A stretch of DNA of 11,743 nucleotides, taken from an uncultured Lentisphaeria bacterium. GTDB lineage: Bacteria > Verrucomicrobiota > Lentisphaeria > Victivallales > Victivallaceae. Position numbers and translations under genes: made by a program. Under the pieces are notes generated by a model. The model searched no databases. It was given only the letters and a program-made list of their open reading frames with translations, and was not told where the DNA came from. Location: assembly GCA_949298665.1 (NCBI GenBank), contig CASFXO010000365.1:1-11743 (forward strand). Direction: 5' to 3'. Numbering within the stretch: position 1 is the first letter of the stretch; each line of letters opens with the position of its first letter. This document shows, in pieces, positions 6,270 through 11,743 of this stretch.

Positions 6270-7212
6270 CGATGGTCCGGTGGTATTGCAGCACGCCGTC
6301 CGCAATGGCGCGGGCCAGCGTATTGAGGTAGGCGTCCGATCCGAGTTTGCGCTCTTCGGCGCTGTTGGAGATGAATCCGATTTCGAGCAGGACCGCGGGG
6401 CAGTTGGTGTTGCGCAGAACCTGAAAGCGGGCGCGTTTGACGCCCCGGTCCTTCGCTTTGGTGCCGAGAATCATTTTCCGATGGATGCAGGCCGCCAGCA
6501 GGATGTTGTAGCGGTCGTAGCGGTTGCCGACGTAACGATCGGAGTCCGCCTGCCGGGCGGCGGTGGACGGCGTACCGGACGGTGCGATGGCATAGGTCTC
6601 GATGCCGGTAACCGAGCGGTCGCCGGCGGCGTTGACGTGGAGGGAGAGGAACAGCTGCGCCTTGCGTGCGTTGGCGAAAGCGCTGCGCTGTTTCAACGTC
6701 AGGGTCTGGTCGCCGCTGCGGGTATAGAGAATGTTGTACCCGGAACGGCGGAGCAGATCGCCGACTTTCCGCGCCAGCTGCAACGTGATGTTTTTTTCCC
6801 GATATCGGGCGCCGATGCCGCCGTGGTCTTTGCCGCCGTGCCCGGGATCCAGAACAATGGTGTAAATCCGATGGCGCGGCACGCAGGCCGGGTTCAGCAG
6901 GGGATCCAGCGTGGTCAGAAGATCAGTCTGACTGACGTAAAGCCGACCCTTTTTCAGCGGTGCGAAGCTCAGGGAAACCGGCACGTAATTGAAATACGCC
7001 TGACGCTTGTCCGGATACAGTTCCGCCCGTTTGCCGGTTCCGCTCAGAATGACGCGGTACCCCTGATCCAGGAGGGTCATCCCATATCGCGCCGCGACAT
7101 CCCGGATGGAGACATAACGGCGTCCCATGGCGGTGATGGTATCGGCCCGGAGGACGGACGGTACCGCCAGAAGCAGCAGCGCCGCGATGATCGGCAGGCG
7201 TCGGCGTCTCAC
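6256..7212 (-). CDS. N-acetylmuramoyl-L-alanine amidase (Amidase_3) with N-terminal stalk-like domain
   Basis: This zinc amidase cleaves the bond between N-acetylmuramic acid and the peptide stem in peptidoglycan and is exported (signal peptide PIIAALLLLAVPSVLRA, about 7-23). It has 318 residues. A domain resembling the copper-amine-oxidase N-terminal module lies at about 27-105 (MGRRYVSIRDVAARYG... RLYVSQTDLLTTLDPL). The Amidase_3 domain covers about 115-312. Zinc ligands are H125 (LDPGHGG), E139 (YREKNITL) and H192 (SLHVNAA), with the catalytic glutamate E277 (LLEIGFISN), so it looks active. I chose the GTG at 7212-7210. It overlaps the stop of the upstream amidase as GTGA, is preceded by GGAGG (7217-7221), and puts the signal peptide at the N-terminus; the longer frame from 7332 would lie inside the upstream gene. 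It is the last gene of the thiD-amidase-amidase unit and a paralogue of its neighbour. Confidence 0.93.
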   Translation of the reverse strand: MRRRRLPIIAALLLLAVPSVLRADTITAMGRRYVSIRDVAARYGMTLLDQGYRVILSGTGKRAELYPDKRQAYFNYVPVSLSFAPLKKGRLYVSQTDLLTTLDPLLNPACVPRHRIYTIVLDPGHGGKDHGGIGARYREKNITLQLARKVGDLLRRSGYNILYTRSGDQTLTLKQRSAFANARKAQLFLSLHVNAAGDRSVTGIETYAIAPSGTPSTAARQADSDRYVGNRYDRYNILLAACIHRKMILGTKAKDRGVKRARFQVLRNTNCPAVLLEIGFISNSAEERKLGSDAYLNTLARAIADGVLQYHRTIVKNQ

Positions 7213-8198
7213 AGTTCCTCCAGTTCCCGGCAGTACTGCAGAATGCCGGATGCGATGGCTTCGGCCAGTTGTTCCCGGTAATCGTCCCGCGCCAGTTTCT
7301 GCTCTTCCCCGGCGTTGGAGATGAACCCGCATTCAACCAGGACGGCGGGGCAGTCGCTCATGCGCAGCACCCAGAAGCGGGCGCGTTTGACGCCGCGGTC
7401 GAGTGCGCCGGTATTCTGCAGCAGCCGGGATTGAATGCCGGCCGCCAGGCGCAGGGAATTACGTTCAAAACGGTGTCCGGGGCAGTCGTTTTTCCGGCGG
7501 CTCATGGGGTCGTCGGGATTTTCCGCGCCGGGCGGCGTGACGCAGAACGTCTCAATGCCCGCGGCGTTGCGGTTGGTCGCCGCATTCTGATGGATGGAGA
7601 CGAAGAGATCGGCGTTGACGCTCCGGACCAGGGCGGAGCGTTCGGTCAGTCTCGGTTCGGAATCGTCGTCCCGGGTCATGACGACATCGAATCCGGCTGC
7701 GCGGAGTCGTGCCGCGACCTGTCGGGCGACTGCGAGATTCACCTCCTTTTCCAGCAGCGTCTGCCCCCGCGCGCCGGGGTCGGAACCGCCGTGCCCGGGA
7801 TCGATCATGATTCGCCGCACCGGATCCGGATAAAGGCTGTCCGTTCGAAAATAGGACGCCAGGCTTCGTTCCAGGTCGAGTCGATGCAGAAACCAGTTGC
7901 CTTCCGGGTCGCGCACCGGCGGATGATGGAGGTAAAGCAGCGTGCCGTTGAGCCGGGCTCCCCGGCTGCCTGCGGTCAGTTCGAACCGGTATTTCCGGTC
8001 GCCGAGGAGAATTCGATTGTCGCCGGTGGTTTCGTGACGCATGGGCCACTGTTCTTCCAGATCGTCGAGCCGCAGATAGCGGCCTTCCGGGGTGTCCAGG
8101 GAACGTATCCGGCCATTCAGGGCGAAACTGGTAAGCGGCAGCAATGTCGCCAGCAGCACGGCGGTGCGGAACCGTGAAGGAATCATGATCGTTTTCAT
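7209..8198 (-). CDS. N-acetylmuramoyl-L-alanine amidase (Amidase_3), first of two tandem paralogues
   Basis: This exported peptidoglycan amidase has 329 residues. A signal peptide (FRTAVLLATLLPLTSFA, about 10-26) is followed by an N-terminal module (about 28-120) of short beta-like stretches (RYLRLDDLEEQW, NRILLGDRKYRFEL, GTLLYL). That module resembles the stalk domain of its neighbour but has clearly diverged. The Amidase_3 domain covers about 127-323, with zinc ligands H136 (IDPGHGG), E150 (LLEKEVNL) and H203 (SIHQNAA) and the catalytic E289 (VLVECGFISN). The C-terminal third is very similar to the downstream paralogue (RGVKRARF-x-VLR-x3-CPAVL... GFISN). The stop of thiD and this ATG form an ATGA overlap. 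The SD is weak (AGG), so translation probably depends on coupling to thiD. Two active-looking copies suggest duplication with division of labour, for example different partners or sites; this is inference. Confidence 0.93.
   Translation of the reverse strand: MKTIMIPSRFRTAVLLATLLPLTSFALNGRIRSLDTPEGRYLRLDDLEEQWPMRHETTGDNRILLGDRKYRFELTAGSRGARLNGTLLYLHHPPVRDPEGNWFLHRLDLERSLASYFRTDSLYPDPVRRIMIDPGHGGSDPGARGQTLLEKEVNLAVARQVAARLRAAGFDVVMTRDDDSEPRLTERSALVRSVNADLFVSIHQNAATNRNAAGIETFCVTPPGAENPDDPMSRRKNDCPGHRFERNSLRLAAGIQSRLLQNTGALDRGVKRARFWVLRMSDCPAVLVECGFISNAGEEQKLARDDYREQLAEAIASGILQYCRELEEL
7217..7221 (-). promoter_or_regulatory. Shine-Dalgarno sequence deciding the GTG start of the second amidase
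   Basis: On the minus strand GGAGG lies four bases upstream of the GTG (7212-7210), inside the last codons of the upstream amidase. Together with the GTGA stop/start overlap it points to translational coupling of the two amidases. Confidence 0.7.
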
Positions 8199-9055
8199 TT
8201 TTGAACCTGCTTGATGGGGGTCAGCCGGACCAGCGGCTGATAATCGTCTTCCGGGGGATACATGGCTTCCAGATTTTTACCGACGGCGACCGATTCCGCC
8301 AGAGAACCCAGCACGAAGGCCTTGGCGGCGCAGACGGCCCGTTTCCAGGGGGCGCGCATGGCCAGTTCCGCCGCCAGCGCCGCGCTCAGTGTGCAGCCGG
8401 TGCCGTGGGCGGCACCGTGTTCATCGATGCGTGGTGAGGCGATGGCATACAATTCTCCGTCCGGCATGGCGAGATAGTCCACCGCTTCCTCGCGCGCATG
8501 TGGATCGTGTCCGGTTTTCAGAAGGCAGCGGCAATTCCACTCCCGGGCACAGTCGGCGGCGGCGCGGCGATAATCGTTTTCGTCCTGCAATGAGCGCCCG
8601 AGCAGCAGTTCCGCCTCCGGCAGGTTCGGCGTCATCCAGTCGGCCAGGGGCAGCAGTTCCGCGGAAACCGCTTCCACGGCATCGGCCGCCAGCAGGACCG
8701 CGCCGCTGGTGGCGACCATGACCGGATCCACGACCAGCGGCAATCGGCGGCGGCGCAGTTCCGCGGCGACGGCGCGGACGACGGAGCGTTCGGCAAGCAT
8801 GCCGGTTTTGACGCAGCCGACCTGGAAGCGGTCCAGCACCGCGGCCATCTGAGTGCGGACGCCGTCCGCCGGGATGATGTCGATCCGGCGGACTTCGCCG
8901 GGGTTCTGGCTGGTGACGGCGGTGACGGCGGAGCAGCCGAAGACGCCGAAGGCGTTGAAGGTGCGCAAGTCCGCCTGAATGCCCGCGCCACCGCCGGAAT
9001 CACTGCCGGCGACGGTGAGGGCGACCGGGTAGAACTCCTGGATTTTATTTTTCAT
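8195..9055 (-). CDS. thiD: Hydroxymethylpyrimidine / phosphomethylpyrimidine kinase
   Basis: ThiD phosphorylates 4-amino-5-hydroxymethyl-2-methylpyrimidine and its monophosphate in thiamine synthesis, in the cytoplasm. The 286-residue protein has the ribokinase-like motifs: AGSDSGGGAGIQAD (16-29), TSQNPGEV (48-55, usually TAQNT in the family), VKTGML (82-87), DPVMVATSG (110-118), TPNLPEAELL (142-151) and HGTGCTLSAA (217-226) with the catalytic C221. The closely related pyridoxal kinases share this fold, but the substrate-side motifs and the HGTGC loop favour ThiD. The ATG at 9055 gives a standard N-terminus; no good SD is visible on the minus strand. No TPP riboswitch is recognisable in the short upstream region, and no other thiamine gene is in the window. 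It is the first gene of a unit with two cell-wall amidases, an unusual pairing. Confidence 0.93.
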   Translation of the reverse strand: MKNKIQEFYPVALTVAGSDSGGGAGIQADLRTFNAFGVFGCSAVTAVTSQNPGEVRRIDIIPADGVRTQMAAVLDRFQVGCVKTGMLAERSVVRAVAAELRRRRLPLVVDPVMVATSGAVLLAADAVEAVSAELLPLADWMTPNLPEAELLLGRSLQDENDYRRAAADCAREWNCRCLLKTGHDPHAREEAVDYLAMPDGELYAIASPRIDEHGAAHGTGCTLSAALAAELAMRAPWKRAVCAAKAFVLGSLAESVAVGKNLEAMYPPEDDYQPLVRLTPIKQVQK

Positions 9056-9061
9056 CGGGGG

Positions 9062-9135
9062 GGTTGTTTTTCCATGGGTTTTGAACTATATTCCTGTCGC
9101 CGGTAAAGTACACCGCAATGCGGGGAAAAACAACC
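9062..9135. repeat. Perfect 12-bp inverted repeat flanking divergent promoters
   Basis: GGTTGTTTTTCC (9062-9073) and GGAAAAACAACC (9124-9135) are exact inverted copies separated by 50 bp. The pair encloses the divergent promoter region between thiD (minus) and the exported protein (plus). Read in each direction of transcription, the leader of each gene begins with GGAAAAACAACC about 12-15 nt after its -10. No transposase gene is nearby. Confidence 0.7.
9081..9109 (+). promoter_or_regulatory. Promoter of the exported pseudo-peptidase gene, overlapping a weak divergent thiD promoter
   Basis: TTGAAC (9081-9086), a 17-bp spacer and TAAAGT (9104-9109) make a plausible plus-strand promoter with a leader of about 70 nt. 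On the minus strand TATAGT (9090-9085) could be the thiD -10, but its -35 (GTGTAC) is poor. The two would overlap, so the genes may compete for RNA polymerase. Confidence 0.45.
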
Positions 9136-9187
9136 GGCGGCAATGGATTTTTCGGGACCTTTTTATTGAAAAAAACAGGAGCGGGGC

Positions 9188-10504
9188 ATGGATATGGGCG
9201 CTGGGTGGCGCAGGGGAGTGGCAATGTTGCTGATGGTCGCGTCCGGAATCGCCGGCGCGGCGGAGCCGGCGACGATCCGCACCTCTTCCGGGACCGAAAT
9301 TCTGTACGTTGCCGCTGCCGATCGTGCCGATGCGGGACTGGAGTATCTGCGGGAGCTGGACCGGGAGCTCGGGCGGCTGTTTCACGCCCCCCCGGTGCGG
9401 AGCGGACGTCTGCGGATTGTCCTGTCCCCGGAGAGGGGGGCGGATGTCGCTGTGCTGCGGCGCATGGAACAGCGTACGGAATTATTGCTGGGAGATCATT
9501 TTTACCGGGCTGCGGAGCAGTTTCCCTTCCGCCGCCGCCTGACCGGGCTGCTCCTGCTGGCGCGTTTCGACAGTGCCGGAGGCGTCCGGGAGTTGCCGGA
9601 CTGGGTGATCATGGGACTGGACGGAGTGCTGGCCGCCAATCACGGGTCCGGGCGGATTGCCCGGAATGTGCATTATTACCCGTTGCTTCAGGCGCTGATT
9701 CAGGCCGGACATCTGCCGGATTTTCGGGGACTGACCGGTTTTCGGGCGGCGGATTTCTCCGGGGCCGCGCTGGAAGGGATGCGGGAACTGTACCGCTTCA
9801 TGCTGGAAACCGCGGCGCAATATTCCTCGGTCCGGGACAACGCGCTCGGGGATTACGCCGTCGGCTGTCTGAACAGCAACCGGCGTGCGGAGGAGGTGTA
9901 TGAGGCGACGATCGGGCGGCGTCTGGGGGCGGTTCGTCCGGGAATGTCGGAGCAGCAGCTGTGGGCCTGGGCGGCGGACCGGGCGGCGTTCAACAGCCGC
10001 ACGCCGCGCCCCGGGACGTTTTCCCTGAAGCTGCTGCCGGAAATTCTGCAATTTGAATACGCGGCGGTCGGAAAGGACGGCAAGGCGTCCGGAGCAAAGC
10101 GCAAGGGGACATTTCTGGATCTCCCGCAGCTGCTGGCGGAAGAGCATCCGTCGGCGGTGCTGCTGCAGCGGCGCCTGGCGGCGGCGTTGCGCGAATTCGG
10201 TGCGGGACTGCCTGGGGATGTGCTGCCGTATGCCGAAAAGCTGGCGGCCGCGATCGAGCAGCAGACCGGGTCCGCCTTTTCCGGAGGCGTGCCGCAGTTG
10301 CGCGAGACATTGGCGGAACTGGAAGGGGCGCTGAAACATCAGGCGGCGGTGGAAAAGCTGCTGGAAAAGATGGAAAAAGACCGGGTCCGGCCTTATGTCC
10401 TTTTCCGACGGGAACTGGAGGAGGCGGCCGCGCCGGATGAGGCGGCCGGTCGGGCCGTGACGGCGTTTCTGGATGAGACGGAGAAACGCTATCTGGAGGA
10501 ATGA
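9188..10504 (+). CDS. Exported protein with a degenerate gluzincin-like (peptidase MA-type) core
   Basis: I do not recognise a named family. The 438-residue protein has a signal peptide (GVAMLLMVASGIAGA, cleavage near residue 24 at AGA-AE), so it is periplasmic or secreted. Its middle has the shape of a gluzincin metallopeptidase: a helix FRRRLTGLLLL (114-124) where HExxH would be, a spacer, then LPDWVIMGLDGVLA (136-149), which mirrors the family's LPxWLxEGLA. The zinc-binding His residues and the Glu before Gly (here M142) are absent, so it is probably a non-catalytic relative; this is inference from pattern only. The C-terminal part (about 300-438) is helical, charged and rich in Ala, Glu and Lys (for example AAVEKLLEKMEKDR), possibly coiled coil. 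AGGAG (9177-9181), 6 nt upstream, supports this start. It is transcribed divergently from thiD. Confidence 0.7.
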   Translation: MDMGAGWRRGVAMLLMVASGIAGAAEPATIRTSSGTEILYVAAADRADAGLEYLRELDRELGRLFHAPPVRSGRLRIVLSPERGADVAVLRRMEQRTELLLGDHFYRAAEQFPFRRRLTGLLLLARFDSAGGVRELPDWVIMGLDGVLAANHGSGRIARNVHYYPLLQALIQAGHLPDFRGLTGFRAADFSGAALEGMRELYRFMLETAAQYSSVRDNALGDYAVGCLNSNRRAEEVYEATIGRRLGAVRPGMSEQQLWAWAADRAAFNSRTPRPGTFSLKLLPEILQFEYAAVGKDGKASGAKRKGTFLDLPQLLAEEHPSAVLLQRRLAAALREFGAGLPGDVLPYAEKLAAAIEQQTGSAFSGGVPQLRETLAELEGALKHQAAVEKLLEKMEKDRVRPYVLFRRELEEAAAPDEAAGRAVTAFLDETEKRYLEE

Positions 10505-10541
10505 GGCCGGAAAGGAAATTTGAAAAAACGGCTCCGGACCT
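10504..10541 (+). terminator. Weak possible terminator after the exported protein gene
   Basis: AGGCCGGA (10504-10511) can pair with TCCGGACCT (10533-10541) with one bulged A and a 21-nt loop. A TTATATTAA tract rather than a clean T-run follows. It overlaps the promoter of the next gene. Confidence 0.25.
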
Positions 10542-10548
10542 TTATATT
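10520..10548 (+). promoter_or_regulatory. Promoter of the fabK operon
   Basis: TTGAAA (10520-10525), a 17-bp spacer and TATATT (10543-10548) form a good sigma-70-like promoter. The expected start point is near 10555, leaving about 135 nt of untranslated leader before the ATG at 10690. Confidence 0.65.
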
Positions 10549-10551
10549 AAT

Positions 10552-10689
10552 GTTTTCCCCCGATTGGGAAAACCGGCGGGGCCGGTCTTAATGCGACCGG
10601 TATCGCGGACATGGGAAGACGGCGGGATGCGATGCTGCGACGGCTCTTCCCGGTGAAAAAACATCAATGAGCAAACAACAGGAAGAAAC
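10552..10689 (+). promoter_or_regulatory. Structured leader of the fabK gene
   Basis: A perfect 8-bp hairpin, GTTTTCCC (10552-10559)/GGGAAAAC (10566-10573), lies at the expected 5' end of the transcript. Next come two mutually exclusive stems: ACCGGC/GCCGGT (10572-10577/10581-10586) and CCGGTC/GACCGG (10582-10587/10595-10600). GGGAAGA (10613-10619) pairs with TCTTCCC (10645-10651). Two tiny frames are present, 10591-10656 and 10667-10693; the second ends in an ATGA overlap with the fabK start. I recognise no known riboswitch class. Confidence 0.45.
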
Positions 10690-11718
10690 ATGAGCAATCT
10701 GGAACTTTTGTCGCCGCTGATGCAGCGCGGCCGGGAATTTCTGCAGGTGGACTATCCGATTATCTGCGGCGCCATGACCTGGGTATCCGAACCGAATCTG
10801 GTAGCCGCCGTCGCCAACCACGGCTGCTTCGCCTGTCTGGCGGGCGGCAATGCGCCGACCGATATCTTGAGACAGCAGATCGGACAGGTACGGGAATTGA
10901 CCGACAAGCCCTTCGCCGTGAATCTCATTACCATTGCTCCCGCGTATCGGGACCACCTGGCGATGCTGGCGGAGGTGAAGGTGCCGTATATCGTTTTCGC
11001 CGGCTCCTTCCCGAAGGAAAAGGAAGTGGAGGCGGCCAAGGCCACCGGCGCGAAGGTGATGTGTTTCGCCTCGACGATCTCGATTGCGGAACGGATGATT
11101 CGTTTCGGCGCGGATGCCATCATTCTTGAAGGCAGCGAGGCCGGCGGTCATATCGGTCATGTGGCGACCACGGTGCTGCTGCAGCAGGTGTTGTTCCGGT
11201 TTTCGGAGCAGATTCCGATGTTCGTGGCCGGCGGCGTCGGGACGGGCAAGATGATGGCGCACATGCTGCTGATGGGCGCGGCCGGGGTGCAGCTGGGGAC
11301 CCGCTTCGTCATGACCGAGGAATGCCGGGCCCATGCGAATTTCAAGGACGCGTTCATCCGGGCTCAGGCCCGCGATGCGATGTCAACGCCGCAGTACGAC
11401 TCCAAATTGCCGGTGGTGGCGGTGCGCTCTCTGCGCAACAAGGGCATGGCCAATTTCGGTGCGCTCCAGCTGCGGCTGCTGCGGGAACTGGAAGCCGGCA
11501 CGATTCATCGACAGGAAGCCCAGGAGGAAGTGGAAAAGTACTGGGTCGGCGCTTTGCGCCGCGCCGTGGTCGAAGGGGACATCGACAACGGTTCGCTCAT
11601 GGCCGGACAGTCCGTCGGCCTGGTGGACCGGATCATGCCGGTCCGGGAACTGGTGGCGGAGCTGTTGACCGACGCGGAAGCGGAACTCGCGGCGATCAGG
11701 AAGAAACTTATGCATTAA
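10690..11718 (+). CDS. fabK: Enoyl-ACP reductase II, FabK-type flavoprotein
   Basis: FabK is the FMN-dependent NAD(P)H enoyl-ACP reductase that completes each cycle of fatty acid elongation in bacteria that use it instead of, or in addition to, FabI; it is cytoplasmic. The 342-residue TIM-barrel protein has the opening VDYPIICGAMTWVSEPNLVA (20-39), AGGNAPTDIL (51-60) and DKPFAVNLI (72-80). It also has the flavin/catalytic loop ILEGSEAGGHIG (145-156) with the key H154, the phosphate-binding VAGGVGTGKMMA (179-190) and GAAGVQLGTRFV (196-207), and the C-terminal GSLMAGQSVGLV (301-312) typical of FabK. The related nitronate monooxygenases share the fold, so that activity remains a lesser possibility. 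AGGAA (10680-10684) with 5-nt spacing sets the start. A gene start follows 22 nt after the stop, so this is probably the first gene of an operon. Confidence 0.88.
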   Translation: MSNLELLSPLMQRGREFLQVDYPIICGAMTWVSEPNLVAAVANHGCFACLAGGNAPTDILRQQIGQVRELTDKPFAVNLITIAPAYRDHLAMLAEVKVPYIVFAGSFPKEKEVEAAKATGAKVMCFASTISIAERMIRFGADAIILEGSEAGGHIGHVATTVLLQQVLFRFSEQIPMFVAGGVGTGKMMAHMLLMGAAGVQLGTRFVMTEECRAHANFKDAFIRAQARDAMSTPQYDSKLPVVAVRSLRNKGMANFGALQLRLLRELEAGTIHRQEAQEEVEKYWVGALRRAVVEGDIDNGSLMAGQSVGLVDRIMPVRELVAELLTDAEAELAAIRKKLMH

Positions 11719-11740
11719 CGCAAACCCGAACGGAGGAGTC

Positions 11741-11743
11741 ATG
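11741..11743 (+). CDS. Start codon of the next gene in the fabK operon (truncated by window)
   Basis: An ATG at the last three bases is preceded by GGAGGAG (11732-11738) with good spacing, 22 nt after the fabK stop. Only the first codon is inside the window, so its product cannot be told. Confidence 0.6.

Noticed and set aside
5261..6331. Plus-strand open frame overlapping the exchanger gene in another frame
   Set aside because: The exchanger frame has both alpha repeats and membrane segments; this frame is Arg/Gly-rich without motifs.
6256..7332. Longer form of the second amidase starting at 7332
   Set aside because: The extra 40 residues lie inside the upstream amidase gene and precede the signal peptide; the GTG at 7212 with GGAGG fits better.
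9056..9187. TPP riboswitch upstream of thiD
   Set aside because: The likely thiD leader is only about 23 nt, and I see no THI-box-like conserved segments on the minus strand.
9118..9903. Plus-strand open frame starting at ATG 9118 in the divergent region
   Set aside because: It runs in another frame through the exported-protein gene, has no SD and no protein motif.
1..11743. CRISPR array, tRNA, rRNA, insertion sequence, prophage or restriction/defence system
   Set aside because: No spaced direct repeats, cloverleaf sequences, transposase, integrase or known defence motifs were seen on either strand.

Overview
The window is a GC-rich bacterial chromosome segment, nearly fully coding, with eight complete genes and the first codon of a ninth. 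The mix of genes suggests an anaerobic or gut member of the PVC group, and Lentisphaerota (Victivallis-like) is my best guess. The mix comprises a LacI-type and an IclR-type regulator, a lone CBM9-like lipoprotein candidate, an oxygen-sensitive QueG-like multi-cluster Fe-S protein, a FabK enoyl reductase and a degenerate gluzincin-like exported protein. This placement comes from gene content, not from a marker gene. No tRNA, rRNA, CRISPR array, insertion sequence or phage gene is visible.

Left part (1-3646, plus strand): a LacI-family regulator is followed by a probable terminator. A short intergenic region then holds a good -35/-10 promoter with two near-identical palindromes (TTCAT-N5-ATGAA) 20 bp apart, over the -10 and the start point. 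It drives a 798-residue protein made of two complete QueG-like/4Fe-4S double-cluster units with a third, cluster-less unit between them. An intrinsic terminator lies inside the last codons of this frame, so the annotated C-terminus is doubtful.

Centre (3629-6269, plus): a second promoter with the same layout (17-bp spacer, TATTAT -10) starts a three-gene unit: an IclR-family regulator, a CBM9-like exported protein and a CaxA/YrbG-type sodium/calcium exchanger. Its end overlaps tail-to-tail by 14 bp with the opposing amidase operon.

Right-centre (6256-9055, minus): thiD (HMP/HMP-P kinase) and two tandem paralogous Amidase_3 N-acetylmuramoyl-L-alanine amidases are joined by 4-nt ATGA and GTGA overlaps, so they are probably translationally coupled.

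Right (9056-11743, plus): a divergent intergenic region has a perfect 12-bp inverted repeat flanking the opposed promoters. Next comes an exported protein with the outline of a gluzincin peptidase but without its zinc ligands. A promoter with an approximately 135-nt structured leader then precedes a FabK-type flavin enoyl-ACP reductase. A strong Shine-Dalgarno sequence and ATG at the window edge start the next gene of that operon.

No single large new system stands out. The most distinctive items are the triplicated Fe-S protein with its twin operators, the terminator inside its reading frame, the symmetrical repeat between divergent promoters, and the structured fabK leader.
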